Assembly: GCA_045128735.1 (NCBI GenBank) | Contig: JBGVRT010000089.1 | Coordinates: 56,215 to 120,214, forward strand | Source of the DNA: RGIG8775 sp045128735 | Lineage (GTDB): Bacteria; Bacillota; Clostridia; Oscillospirales; CAG-272 | Reading direction: 5' to 3' | DNA length: 64,000 nucleotides | Shown here: positions 50,938 to 60,878 of the stretch, piece by piece | Numbering within the stretch: position 1 is the first letter of the stretch | Layout of the letters: every line of letters starts with the position of its first letter | Position numbers and translations under genes: made by a program | Notes under the pieces: model-generated | Database searches by the model: none | The model's input: only the letters and a program-made list of their open reading frames with translations | Told to the model about the DNA's origin: nothing

Positions 50938-53901
50938 CTATTTGGCGTATTTAGCGTCAAAATATTTAATAAGGGTGTAAACGTTTTTGTTAATTTCGGT
51001 CATATCGTCGGTAAGGTCTGTATATTCCTTGTGTGTATTGGAAACGATCCCCTTATTGGCGTCACGGCTTGAAGCGTCGGTGGTTTTTCCTGTCGGGTCA
51101 TTGTCCGCATACTGAAACCAATGCCAACCGATACAGTTTTTAGCCTCAAGAAGTCTTAAGGTGAAGGATTGGTAAAAGTCGCCTCTGTCCTGTTGGGTCT
51201 TAACAAAGAATCCCGCACCGTCCTTGTTGGCAAGATTGCCCTCGTTTTCCTCCGCCTTCGCGTAAAATTCCGTAACCATAAACGGCACGTCGGCATTTAC
51301 GGCAAAGCTGTATATATCCATAGCCTCAGGCTCCCATTGTCCGTACCAATTTACGGTAATACAATCCAGATATTCAGCCGAGAAGCGAAGCACCCAAGGA
51401 GCATCCTTTACGATTGTAAGGAATCGTGAACCTATGATCATATGGTTAGGGTCGTATTTTCTGACAGCAGAACAGGTTACGTTATAATATCTGTCCCAAA
51501 CAAAGCCACGGAAAAGCTGAGCAAGCTCATCGGTAACGTCGGCTCTTGTAGGATTTTCCTTACCTGTCATACGTGTCAGCCAATACCAGGTGCAGGCATA
51601 TGAGTAATAATTGACGCTCTTGGCAGGTGATATAGTCATATAGCTGTGAATCATATCAACATTCATCGGAAGCTCGTTTCCGAGTGTCCAACCGAGAAAA
51701 CGTGACTCTGTTGCGGAAGGAGCAATCCTTGCAGAGGCTATCTCATCGCAAAACGTTACAAATTCGGGGTCGAATATGGGCATTGTGTTGTTTTCAGAAA
51801 AGGTCGTATAGCCACCGTTGGAGTTATTGACACCGATGTGTTCTCCATACAAGCTTCCAAAAGCGACACCGCTCTGCCAAGCCAGACCGTTAATAACTGT
51901 CTTTATTTCATCGGATGGGCTTGCGCACGCGTTGAAATACAAATCATTCATAAGATGTCTTGTAGTGGCAAGCGCCCATTTTTCTGTTGTTTCATACTGC
52001 TTAAGTGTAGCCGCTTTCTGCTGCGGAGAGCCCTGATATGAATAAACCACTCCGCTAAGAGCTCTTATATAGCAAGGATAACCAAGCGGGTCGATCACCC
52101 ACCATCGTCCGTCTATCTTTTTTGTATGGAAAAAACCGGTTGGAGTTTGTCTGAGCGCTTCATCCATAATGCCGCCGTAACGGTTGAACCTGACTTTTTC
52201 ATTGACGTCAACATATTCAGACATATCGGTAAGGGCGCCATAGGTGCGTGTTTTGTATTCGTTAAACTCGGCCTTCGGATCTGATCCCGGTGAATAATTT
52301 GTTTTGGTATACTGACTTTCGTCCGAGACGATAAGCTCGGCATCAACGAGAGGGGTATTCTTAAGTACTTCATAGCGTCCGTACCAATCGTCAAACACCT
52401 GCTTTGCGTAATCCCAGATGGATTGATTTTCTTCCGTATCTTCAACAAGCTTTTTCACATAGGTATCATTTTTAGCTGAAGCATCCTTGACAACAGTAAA
52501 GTACGGGAAAGAAAGCTCGTTAGCCTTTGTAAGCGATATTCTTGATTCTCCGGTGGCGGAAACTGTCTGCACTACCATAAGAGCAACTGTTTTCTTTCCG
52601 CTTGCCACAAGACATTTAAGGGCATAGGTAGCATCCTTTTTAACGTCCGAATTAACCAGAACGCCCTCAATAACAGGCTCACTGTCTATAAAAGAGGGTT
52701 TTGTGTTCCATGTAACGGTCGAGCCGTCCCAGTTTTCATCGACCCAATAAAAATCAAACGGAATATCCTTTGAGGTATCCATATCGGTAAATTTCAGAGT
52801 TATTGTAGCATATCCGATATCGTCAAGTGTCAGGGACGATATATCATATTTGAACAATGCAATGCGAGTGTAGCTGCTGTTTTGCATTCCGTCGCCGTCA
52901 CCGTTTTTAATAACCATAAAATCTGTGCTTATTAAGCCTTGCGCTTTGCGCTCTGCATTTATTGTATGCCAGTTTTTGTTTGCCCAATCGCCACCACGTA
53001 TGTAGGCTTTGTCAATGGCAACAATATTTTTTGCTGTAGACTGTGTCATTGGATCCTCCATAGATTCGTCGTAAAATTCCGCTTCGATCTCCCCAAAATT
53101 GCGGTCATAGGTTTGAGCATAAATTTCGGCAGACGAGCCTTTGATTCCGTATATGCTTACGTTTTCCGGAATACCTTTGGCATCCGATGGCATAATTTTT
53201 GTATTGGAAGACAGAAAAGTTATCTTCGAAAGTCCCGAACATCCGTTAAAGGCAGAACCCTGAACATCGAGAGCGTTACCAACCTGAACAACAGAAGCGG
53301 GGATGACAATTTCGGTCAAAGCGCGGCAGTTATTAAAAACTCTGCCGTCAAGTCGGTCCGTTTTGTTGCCTAATACCACAGAAGTCAAGGCGTAGCAGTT
53401 GTTAAAGCTACCGTCGTAAAATTTTGTTTTGGCATTATTGGGGAAGACAATACTTTCAAGCGACGAGCATCCGCTGAATGCCCATCCGTCAACCTTTTCC
53501 AACACGCCTTTTTCCGGAAAAGTAACAGCGGTAAGATTTGTACAGCTGTTAAAATCTCTTTCAATTTTTTTAAGCGTACTTGGAAGTGATACCGTAAAGC
53601 GCTGAGTTATTCCGTTAAAGGGTTGGCTTCTGTTATTTGTCCACAGCGCGGTAATACCTTCTTCTACTACGACGCTTGTGATCTTATCGTTATAATCCTT
53701 CCAGGGGGCGGTTTCAGCCGAATAATCAGCCATACTTCCCGTACCGCTTATTATAAGCTCGCCTGTTTCGGCATTGAATAGCCACGAAACGTTGCTCCCA
53801 CAAGAGCCGCTTGCGTTTTCTGCGTAAGCATTAAAGGACACCGAGCTCACAAGAAGTGTAACCGCCATAATAATTGCCCATATTTTTTTCGTAATTCTCA
53901 C
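50938..53901 (-). CDS. Secreted BspA-LRR protein with agarase-like glycoside hydrolase domain
   Basis: 987 residues. Signal peptide about 1-27 (ends AYA), BspA/LRR_5 repeats about 30-270, a CBM96-like beta domain about 290-470 (AKNIVAIDKAYIRGGDWANK), and a clan GH-A barrel about 560-987. The barrel opens with GFFHTKKIDGRWWVIDPLGY, as in GH50/GH86-type agarases. The putative acid/base Glu is in LGWTLGNELP (about residue 740) and the nucleophile Glu in FMVTEFYAK (about 876). Likely a cell-surface or secreted endo-hydrolase of a galactan; the family number is tentative. It follows the 53939 gene by 37 nt. Confidence 0.8.
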   Translation of the reverse strand: MRITKKIWAIIMAVTLLVSSVSFNAYAENASGSCGSNVSWLFNAETGELIISGTGSMADYSAETAPWKDYNDKITSVVVEEGITALWTNNRSQPFNGITQRFTVSLPSTLKKIERDFNSCTNLTAVTFPEKGVLEKVDGWAFSGCSSLESIVFPNNAKTKFYDGSFNNCYALTSVVLGNKTDRLDGRVFNNCRALTEIVIPASVVQVGNALDVQGSAFNGCSGLSKITFLSSNTKIMPSDAKGIPENVSIYGIKGSSAEIYAQTYDRNFGEIEAEFYDESMEDPMTQSTAKNIVAIDKAYIRGGDWANKNWHTINAERKAQGLISTDFMVIKNGDGDGMQNSSYTRIALFKYDISSLTLDDIGYATITLKFTDMDTSKDIPFDFYWVDENWDGSTVTWNTKPSFIDSEPVIEGVLVNSDVKKDATYALKCLVASGKKTVALMVVQTVSATGESRISLTKANELSFPYFTVVKDASAKNDTYVKKLVEDTEENQSIWDYAKQVFDDWYGRYEVLKNTPLVDAELIVSDESQYTKTNYSPGSDPKAEFNEYKTRTYGALTDMSEYVDVNEKVRFNRYGGIMDEALRQTPTGFFHTKKIDGRWWVIDPLGYPCYIRALSGVVYSYQGSPQQKAATLKQYETTEKWALATTRHLMNDLYFNACASPSDEIKTVINGLAWQSGVAFGSLYGEHIGVNNSNGGYTTFSENNTMPIFDPEFVTFCDEIASARIAPSATESRFLGWTLGNELPMNVDMIHSYMTISPAKSVNYYSYACTWYWLTRMTGKENPTRADVTDELAQLFRGFVWDRYYNVTCSAVRKYDPNHMIIGSRFLTIVKDAPWVLRFSAEYLDCITVNWYGQWEPEAMDIYSFAVNADVPFMVTEFYAKAEENEGNLANKDGAGFFVKTQQDRGDFYQSFTLRLLEAKNCIGWHWFQYADNDPTGKTTDASSRDANKGIVSNTHKEYTDLTDDMTEINKNVYTLIKYFDAKYAK

Positions 53902-53938
53902 GGTTATCTCCTTTCGTAATACAACTTAAAACAACAAA

Positions 53939-56900
53939 TTATCCCTTCGGGTTGTAGTCTATGTAGTAAATACTGTTAATTGTCCATACGTCACCCACAG
54001 AGGGCGTAACACCGCCGAAGGAGGGATACCACTTACTGTCACCGTTAGTTCTTACCGAAACAAACGCGTAATTGAGTCGACACGAATCGTCTACAAACTG
54101 AAATCCCGCCTTGGCGTAAATTCCTTTTTCTTCTCCTAAATATTCTGCATATCTTGCGTCGGGTGACTTATCAAGGTCAACCGATGAACCTCCGTTGAAT
54201 CTGTCATCAGTCAGATCCACGTTTTCAATAATTGCCTTGCCATCTTCATCGAGGACATTCAGAACAGTAGTCAGATATTCGCTTTTGTTTGCGGGATTTG
54301 TTCTGCACAGCGTGAACATCTGAAGATAGGTTTGTCCCGAAGAGGTTGTGAAATCATCTACAAGCCACTCGACCTGCTGAAGCAGCTTTATTCCGTTTGT
54401 ATCCACAAGATAGTGTTGAATGTGCTTCATTACGTCTTCGTCAGGAGTATGACAACGATTGATAATCGACTCTTGCTTAAAGTCGGCCGTGGTGCAGTTG
54501 TAAAAGCCCTCTGTTCCGTTCAAAAGCTGAATTTCACGGTTTCCATCAAGCACAAGAGAAACCTTTTTAAGATTTTCGTCACCGTGATAGCCGCCTATAA
54601 AGTCACCTGCTGAAGCCTTATTTTCAGCATTCCACTCTTTGATTGCGAGAGAAATCTCTCCACCAAGAAGGATCTCATAAATGTCCGAAAACTTCTCGTC
54701 CTCGGTCTTTTCAACTATTTGCGCTGTCAGAATGCGATAGTTGCTTGTATTGGCGCCGGTATTGACTCCGTTTGACCAGTTGAGCGAGCTATCTTTATCA
54801 TAGAACTCATATACAAATTTGTAGCGTATGAAATATTTTCCCGAAGGATGCGTTGTTTGTGTATACACGTTAAAAGAGGAATATGGGTGTGCTTCTTTCT
54901 CGGGAGCAAAGACCTCAACGAAAATTCCGTCTTTTTTGCACACCTCCGGAGCCTCGGCTAGTTCTCCGGACAGCAGCACTTTATCCACACGCAAAAGATC
55001 GCCACCGGAAATTTTTTCAATCACAAAGGTATGCAGACCTTTATCAAGATCTTCCGCTACAGTAAGTATCTGATCGATATACGTAAGATTAACGGTTTGG
55101 GGCTCTTGTCCGTCGACAGATATCTTTAAGGCAACAGCATCTGCTGAATCACTTACAGCCTTTGCCTTGATTTTTAATGCGACGTCACCCTCGCATTCTG
55201 CCGAAAAAGCAAATTTTGAGTTGAGCGACGAGAGGCGAAGACCCGCATTATCATCTATAAACACGGGAATTTCCGTTGTGCTGAAAAATTGCTCATCGCT
55301 CTCCGAATACGTGGAAATTATTTTTCGGGAGTCTGCCAAATCCGCAAATTCGGGAAACTCCTTTCTTATGAATTCAGCAAGCTCTACACCCTGTACCGCC
55401 GCGCCGTCGCGTGTGGGATGGCTTGCGTAACCCGTTCTGTCGGATGTGAGACGGGCAACTTTAACAGTATGGTTGCCGTATTTGCCTTGCCACTCTTCCT
55501 CAATGAGAGCGGTCATATAATTAACCGAAGTAAGATAAAGCTCGTTATCTGCCTCCATCATACCTCTGGCAAGAATAATCGGTACGTCCTCGCCGTGATT
55601 TTTCTCAATCTCCTTTATAAGAAGCTCAAGCTCTGCGCCAAGCTCCGCCATTTTCGCAGCAGTAAATTCCTTTGAATGAGCATCGACTTCAGTCCAGGTA
55701 GCATCCGGATTTTCCGCCTTGTATGCCTCTCTGTCGGCTTTGTACTGAAGCTCAAAACGGTAGTTGTCGTTGGTGCTGAGACCTATAACCACAAGGTCGG
55801 CTTTTCTTTCATACCCATCGTAGAGAATATCACCGCGAGAGGTATCGTTAAGATAAGGATATTTCTTCATAGAACGGTTAACGTTTGTTGTGTCGTAGTC
55901 TGTTCCCCAAAGAACGCCCATTCCTCCGTTTGCCATAATTGTATAGTCCGCACCCAACTCCTGCGCGGCAACATACGCATAGGTAAGCGTTCCGTCCTGA
56001 ATACCCTGACTGTAATCAGCGCTTCCAAGACCGCTTCCGTGTGTTATAGAATCTCCGATAAACTCTATAAGCAATTCACGGTCTTCCGGCACTTGTTCAA
56101 AAGTACCGCAAAGCTCTACTCCGTCAAAGCTGACAGGCAAGTAATAACCCGCCTGGTTCATAATTTTAAATCTATGCTTTCCGTATGTCAAGCCGGTAGC
56201 AATGACGTTTTTTCCATTTTCGATTTTTACATCTTTGTATTCTTTTCCGTCAACCACTACAGCAAACCTAACTGACCCCGTTGACGTTGCTTTTATCGAT
56301 ACGTCACCCATACAGGTTGCTTCAAACTCAATTCCCGCAGCAGACCAGTCCGCAACAAGAGAGCCGTCAAGCATCTGTGTGCGTCCCAAGGATTTGTATG
56401 GAACTGCCTCTATTGCCGTATAACTGTCAGTCAGATATTCAAGTATTGGATAACCTTCACTATTTATATCACCGTTCCAGACAAGAACAGCTGAGTCACC
56501 GTATATTTTTACTCCGTCCTTAACAGCATATGGCTCGATTGCAAATTCTATTTTTTCGCAGTCGGCTTCAATATCCCCGATAGCCAGTGCAAGGAAATAT
56601 TGTGCGCCGTACTCGTATGCCGGAGTCCAAATTTTCCCCTGCATAACTGCCTCAAATACAGTGTTGGTGGAAATATCTTTAGTTGCCTCGCAAAGCTCTC
56701 CGTCCTGCTCGTATATAACTGTAATTCTATATCCGGCTTTACTATACTCCAATGAATTAATGCCCGAAAGTACACGAAGGTTAAAGTAATTCTTCTTAAC
56801 GCCGTCTACAATCTTGCTTGCGAGTACTGTTGTCTGATACGCGACATAATCTGCCGTTCCCTCCAAGTCGCTAAAGGTTCGTTCGTATGTATCGGCATAT

Positions 56901-58381
56901 ATTTCAGCACTTGAATTTTTAAAACCGTAAATGACTGTATCTTTGGGAATTGCACTTTCATTAGCAGGCAAGATCTGAGTTTCCTTGCCGAGGAAGGTAA
57001 CTTTTGTGAGCCCTGAGCATCCGTCAAAGGCAGATCCCTGACCCGAGATTGAACTTCCAACCCGAGTTACTGATGCCGGAACAACAATTTCGGTCAAAGC
57101 CGTACAAGTGTTGAAAACTCTGCCGTTAAGCTCTGCAGTTTTATTACCCAGTGTAACAGAAGTCAAAGCCGTGCAGTTAATAAAATTGCCATCGTAAAAT
57201 TTAGTTTTTGCACCATCGGGGAAAGTTACACTTACAAGCTTTTTACAGTTACCAAAAGCCCAACCGTCAACCATTTGCAAAACACCTTCTTTGGCAAAAG
57301 TTACCGCAGTAAGGTTGGTACAACCGTTAAAGTCACGGTCGATTTTAGTCAATGTACTCGGAAGTGAGATTGTAAAATCTTGGGTCAAGCCGTTAAAGGG
57401 TTGTGACCTGTTGGTGCTCCACAAAGCCGTTACGCCCTCTCCAACCGTAACCTTGACAATCTGATTATTGTAATCTTTCCATGGTGCGGTTGTAGACGAA
57501 TAATCGTTCATTGCGCCCGTTCCGCTGATAGTCAATTCACCTTCATCGGACAATGTCCAAGTAAGATTTTCACCACAAGTTCCACTCGCAACCGTGGTTA
57601 TTCTCACAAAGGTGCGATTATAATCTGAAGCATATGTTTCTGCGGTAGAGCCCTTGAATCCGTAGATTGTTGCGCTTGAGGGTATACCATTCGCATCTGC
57701 GGGCAGAATTTCGGTATCCGCTCCAAGGAATGTCACCTTTGAAAGTGCACTGCATCCTGTAAAGGCTGAACCATTCGTAGCGTCTCCCAAGGTTGCCACA
57801 GATGCGGGAATTACAATTTCGGTCAAGGCACTGCAATTGTTAAACGCGTTTTCAAGAATAGATGTGGTTTTGTCACCCAAGGTAACAGAAGTCAAAGCCC
57901 AGCAGTTATTAAACGCAGCGTTGTGCACTTTAGTTTCGGCATTATTGGGTAACTTAACCTCTTTAAGTGCAGAACAACCGCTAAACGACCAAGCATAAAT
58001 ATTTTTCAAACTAGCTTCTTCGGCAAAGGTTACAGAAATAAGCTTGGTACAGCTATTAAAGTCTCCATCAATTTTTGTCAGCGTACCTGGGAGAGAGATT
58101 GTAAATTCCTGCGTTAAGCTGTTAAATGCTTTTTTACAAAGAGCAGTCACACCCTCCTCCACAATGATTTTCGTAACCGAATCGTTATAATCGGCAACGT
58201 TCCATGCAGAAGTCATCTCTCCGCTACCGCTGATAGTCAGCTCGCCTGTAGAAGTATCAAGCGACCAGTCCATATTTCCGCTTGTTCCGCTTACCGTTTC
58301 CGCCGAGGCACCAATAGCAAATAGTACAGTAAAAAGTGTAAGTGCAACAGCAATCATCCAAATTTTTTTCTTGATTTTCAT
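53939..58381 (-). CDS. Large secreted protein: two BspA-LRR arrays plus CE2-like SGNH esterase
   Basis: 1480 residues from the ATG at 58381 (GGAGGAGG upstream). Signal peptide ends at GASA. LRR array A about 25-250 and array B about 255-525; array B is closely similar to the LRR part of the 50938-53901 protein. A beta region follows, then a jelly-roll plus SGNH module with FIGDSITHGSG (Ser about residue 776), GLSTNDN and SHPTRDG (His about 988), the two-domain arrangement of CE2 esterases. The last ~450 residues are predicted beta-rich with no recognised motif. No LPXTG anchor was seen. Confidence 0.82.
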   Translation of the reverse strand: MKIKKKIWMIAVALTLFTVLFAIGASAETVSGTSGNMDWSLDTSTGELTISGSGEMTSAWNVADYNDSVTKIIVEEGVTALCKKAFNSLTQEFTISLPGTLTKIDGDFNSCTKLISVTFAEEASLKNIYAWSFSGCSALKEVKLPNNAETKVHNAAFNNCWALTSVTLGDKTTSILENAFNNCSALTEIVIPASVATLGDATNGSAFTGCSALSKVTFLGADTEILPADANGIPSSATIYGFKGSTAETYASDYNRTFVRITTVASGTCGENLTWTLSDEGELTISGTGAMNDYSSTTAPWKDYNNQIVKVTVGEGVTALWSTNRSQPFNGLTQDFTISLPSTLTKIDRDFNGCTNLTAVTFAKEGVLQMVDGWAFGNCKKLVSVTFPDGAKTKFYDGNFINCTALTSVTLGNKTAELNGRVFNTCTALTEIVVPASVTRVGSSISGQGSAFDGCSGLTKVTFLGKETQILPANESAIPKDTVIYGFKNSSAEIYADTYERTFSDLEGTADYVAYQTTVLASKIVDGVKKNYFNLRVLSGINSLEYSKAGYRITVIYEQDGELCEATKDISTNTVFEAVMQGKIWTPAYEYGAQYFLALAIGDIEADCEKIEFAIEPYAVKDGVKIYGDSAVLVWNGDINSEGYPILEYLTDSYTAIEAVPYKSLGRTQMLDGSLVADWSAAGIEFEATCMGDVSIKATSTGSVRFAVVVDGKEYKDVKIENGKNVIATGLTYGKHRFKIMNQAGYYLPVSFDGVELCGTFEQVPEDRELLIEFIGDSITHGSGLGSADYSQGIQDGTLTYAYVAAQELGADYTIMANGGMGVLWGTDYDTTNVNRSMKKYPYLNDTSRGDILYDGYERKADLVVIGLSTNDNYRFELQYKADREAYKAENPDATWTEVDAHSKEFTAAKMAELGAELELLIKEIEKNHGEDVPIILARGMMEADNELYLTSVNYMTALIEEEWQGKYGNHTVKVARLTSDRTGYASHPTRDGAAVQGVELAEFIRKEFPEFADLADSRKIISTYSESDEQFFSTTEIPVFIDDNAGLRLSSLNSKFAFSAECEGDVALKIKAKAVSDSADAVALKISVDGQEPQTVNLTYIDQILTVAEDLDKGLHTFVIEKISGGDLLRVDKVLLSGELAEAPEVCKKDGIFVEVFAPEKEAHPYSSFNVYTQTTHPSGKYFIRYKFVYEFYDKDSSLNWSNGVNTGANTSNYRILTAQIVEKTEDEKFSDIYEILLGGEISLAIKEWNAENKASAGDFIGGYHGDENLKKVSLVLDGNREIQLLNGTEGFYNCTTADFKQESIINRCHTPDEDVMKHIQHYLVDTNGIKLLQQVEWLVDDFTTSSGQTYLQMFTLCRTNPANKSEYLTTVLNVLDEDGKAIIENVDLTDDRFNGGSSVDLDKSPDARYAEYLGEEKGIYAKAGFQFVDDSCRLNYAFVSVRTNGDSKWYPSFGGVTPSVGDVWTINSIYYIDYNPKG

Positions 58382-58496
58382 AGTTTCCTCCTCCAAAATG
58401 AGTAGCTCCTCAACAAATTAAATTTACAATTATTTCATTTTACAATTTCATTTTAGCACAAGATATCGCAAAAAAATACCACTATAGTACCAATAA

Positions 58497-58512
58497 TTGA
58501 TACTATATTGCT
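58497..58512 (-). promoter_or_regulatory. Candidate AraC-regulator binding site, copy 2
   Basis: Minus strand AGCAATATAGTATCAA, identical to 49288-49303, lies 116 bp upstream of the CE2-like gene and is followed by TACTATAGT. The rest of 58382-58765 is AT-rich upstream sequence with no supported gene. Confidence 0.6.
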
Positions 58513-58765
58513 GTGTTGAGAGCGTAAAAGATCAACAATGAGTTCTTTATTGTAATTTTACTGCTTTATTACGTCATATTCCCTACAATATCAATCGCAA
58601 CAATTCCGCAAACAATTCCCTTTTAGCGTTCGCAAACGCATAAAATTACGCTATAATAAAGTTCCGATTTGAAGACTTCCATTTTGACTTCCATTTTGCT
58701 CGTTTTAGAGTGTGGAAAGTTCCATAAAAGTTCCATAAAAAAGCCGAATTTGAGGCTAAAAAAGC

Positions 58766-58798
58766 ATAAAAAGAAGAGCAGACAAAAATCTGCTCTTC
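58766..58798 (-). terminator. Terminator of the rubrerythrin gene
   Basis: GAAGAGCAGA (58773-58782) pairs with TCTGCTCTTC (58789-58798); the minus strand continues with TTTTTA. It lies 34 nt after the rubrerythrin stop. Confidence 0.85.
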
Positions 58799-58831
58799 GG
58801 TGCTATAAAGCCTTATGTTACTTGGGTTTGG

Positions 58832-58897
58832 TTAAGCCTTGAAGTATCTGTTAAGGAGTCCTTCAAGAGCCTTGCCGTGACGAGCTTCGTCGCGGTT
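58832..58897 (-). pseudogene. rbr: Rubrerythrin gene, last 21 codons
   Basis: In frame to the TAA at 58832-58834 the minus strand reads NRDEARHGKALEGLLNRYFK-A, the conserved C-terminus of clostridial rubrerythrins (DEARHGKAFEGLLKRYF). One codon upstream the frame meets a TAA and unrelated sequence, so the gene body has been separated by the integrase element that begins here. The rest of the gene is not in the window. Rubrerythrin reduces hydrogen peroxide in anaerobes. Confidence 0.8.
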
Positions 58898-59016
58898 GCT
58901 TTATGTAGGATTTGTGTCAAAAGGCTTGGCGTGTAAGGCTTTGTGGGCTTTGTGAATTTGCCTATGAGCTTATGGAAAATGGAAGCTTCCACAAATTTTT
59001 ATTAAGGGGGTATTTC

Positions 59017-60228
59017 ATGACAAAAACTTCGTCGGGTGTATACCAGCTTCCAAATGGCATGTGGGGCTATAGGTACGCCTACATGCTTAATGGAAAACAG
59101 AAAGATTTGAAGAGAACCAAGGACGATAATGGAAATCCATTCAAAACAGAGAGGGCGGCTTTAAGGGCTCGTGAGGCAGCTATTATCAAAGAGCATCTTG
59201 AGCAATCGCAGAAGACAAAAAAGAAGAGGGTAACAGTTTCACAAGTCTATGAGGAATACTGTCTTACGGGTCGCTTTGGTAAGGCATATGGCACTACAAG
59301 AAAACAGGACAGCTTATGGAATAACTACATATCCAAGAGCTTTGGCAGTCGCCTTATTGACAGCATAAGTGTGTCCGAGGTGGTAGACTACTTGAGTAAG
59401 CTATACTACCATGATGGCAAGGCTTACAGATACGTTGAGGCATTTTTAAAGATGTTCTATCTGCTTTTCGGTCAGGCTTATTCAAGGAATTATATTGACG
59501 TTGATACATATAACACTCTATGTGTAAACAAGAACACTAAAATCCATATGCCTAAGATGAAAGTAGATGAAGATGAGGACATAGTTTCTTTCAGTGCAGA
59601 AGAAACAGATGCTTTAGACAAATACTTTAAGGGAACTAACGCCGAGACCGCTTATATGTTAGGTCGGTATTGTGGACTTCGTATTAATGAGTGTTACGGT
59701 CTTAAGTGGACTGACGTGGATTTTGATAACAACATAATCCATATTGAATATCAAATGCAATATCACGAGGGGCTTATAAAGCTTCTGCCTCTAAAGACAA
59801 GAAATGCTCGCCGTTCTGTGTATATGAACTCAAAACTAAAGACGCATCTGCTTAAGGTCAAGAAAGAGGTGGAGGTTTTTGAGGCGGCTCATAGTAAAGT
59901 AAGATTACAGAATCAGACCATGATAACAGGTGAAAACGGGAAGTCGTTCTCTTCCCTGCTCTTGGTCAACTCACTGCCTAATGGAAAGATACAGACAGTC
60001 AACTCAATGAAGTATCATACAAGAAAGATAAAGGAAACCTTGGGCATCGACTTTAAGTACCACTACCTAAGACACACCTATGGCACAAGGTTGGCTGAAC
60101 AGAATATGCCTACGCACTTGCTTTGTAATCAAATGGGGCACGCCAGCGGTAGAGTTACAGAGAAGTATTATATAGCCCTGTCTAAGAGAGGAACAGATAT
60201 TATAAAAGACAAACTGGAGCGGCTTTAA
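59017..60228 (+). CDS. int: Tyrosine recombinase (phage-type integrase)
   Basis: 403 residues from the ATG at 59017 (AAGGGGG upstream). An N-terminal arm-binding domain (GVYQLPNGMWGYRYAY), a SAM-like core-binding domain (about 70-165) and a catalytic domain are present: Arg in RYCGLRINECYGLKWTDVD, Lys region PLKTRNARRSVYM, HxxR in YHYLRHTYGTRLAE, His in MGHASGRVTEKYY and the nucleophile Tyr in the same block. It starts about 120 bp from the rubrerythrin junction and probably integrated the element there. Confidence 0.95.
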   Translation: MTKTSSGVYQLPNGMWGYRYAYMLNGKQKDLKRTKDDNGNPFKTERAALRAREAAIIKEHLEQSQKTKKKRVTVSQVYEEYCLTGRFGKAYGTTRKQDSLWNNYISKSFGSRLIDSISVSEVVDYLSKLYYHDGKAYRYVEAFLKMFYLLFGQAYSRNYIDVDTYNTLCVNKNTKIHMPKMKVDEDEDIVSFSAEETDALDKYFKGTNAETAYMLGRYCGLRINECYGLKWTDVDFDNNIIHIEYQMQYHEGLIKLLPLKTRNARRSVYMNSKLKTHLLKVKKEVEVFEAAHSKVRLQNQTMITGENGKSFSSLLLVNSLPNGKIQTVNSMKYHTRKIKETLGIDFKYHYLRHTYGTRLAEQNMPTHLLCNQMGHASGRVTEKYYIALSKRGTDIIKDKLERL

Positions 60229-60325
60229 GGGCAAAGGCTTCTTTTATCTGCTAAATTATATAGACAGCAATATTTTGTCCTCTGTTGTTGTTCAAATAAT
60301 TTATAGATATAAGGATGAATTAATT

Positions 60326-60712
60326 ATGGAAATTAAAGAAAAGACTAATGATAAAGCGCCCGAAAAGATTGTTAACAAGACAACTGAAACTCTAGTAAAA
60401 GAATTAGAAACTATGAGTGATACCGGATTACATGATCTGTTTATGTTTTTCTACCGGCTCAACTGTAATCATGGAAATATGATATATGGAGATAAGTTTA
60501 ATGAATTTTTGGAATCATTTACTTCCAACCCATTTAAGCTTCATGAGGACAAAGCTTTTAGAAAAGAACTCATAGAAAACTTGATCAAATATAGTTTTGA
60601 CCACATGAGTCTACTGACTGCAGCTCTACTGCTCAAGAAGAAGTTTACTATTGATGAAGTAATTCAAAACTACTACTCAACTGTAGATGCTTTTGGGTAT
60701 GATATGTTTTAA
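60326..60712 (+). CDS. Hypothetical protein of the integrase element
   Basis: 128 residues from the ATG at 60326 (AAGGATG upstream). It is acidic to neutral and helical (FMFFYRLNCNHGNMIYGDKF), without signal peptide or known motif. It has an AT-rich codon usage shared with its neighbours. Confidence 0.65.
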   Translation: MEIKEKTNDKAPEKIVNKTTETLVKELETMSDTGLHDLFMFFYRLNCNHGNMIYGDKFNEFLESFTSNPFKLHEDKAFRKELIENLIKYSFDHMSLLTAALLLKKKFTIDEVIQNYYSTVDAFGYDMF

Positions 60713-60878
60713 ATAAGGATGCTTTGATAGGACAAAATATCATTGTGTTTACTTATAAATTAAGTTGGTGGTTTGAGAAATAATCACCAACTTTTTTCGC
60801 ATAATTATGCGCTAAATTAAATGAAGAATGTAAAAAGCTCAAGATATAGTTGGGCTTAGAAATAAGAGGGATTAAGAA

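Noticed and set aside
58912..59016. Longer N-terminus for the integrase starting at 58912
   Set aside because: There is no RBS there, the extension is Cys-rich and unlike integrases, while AAGGGGG precedes the ATG at 59017.
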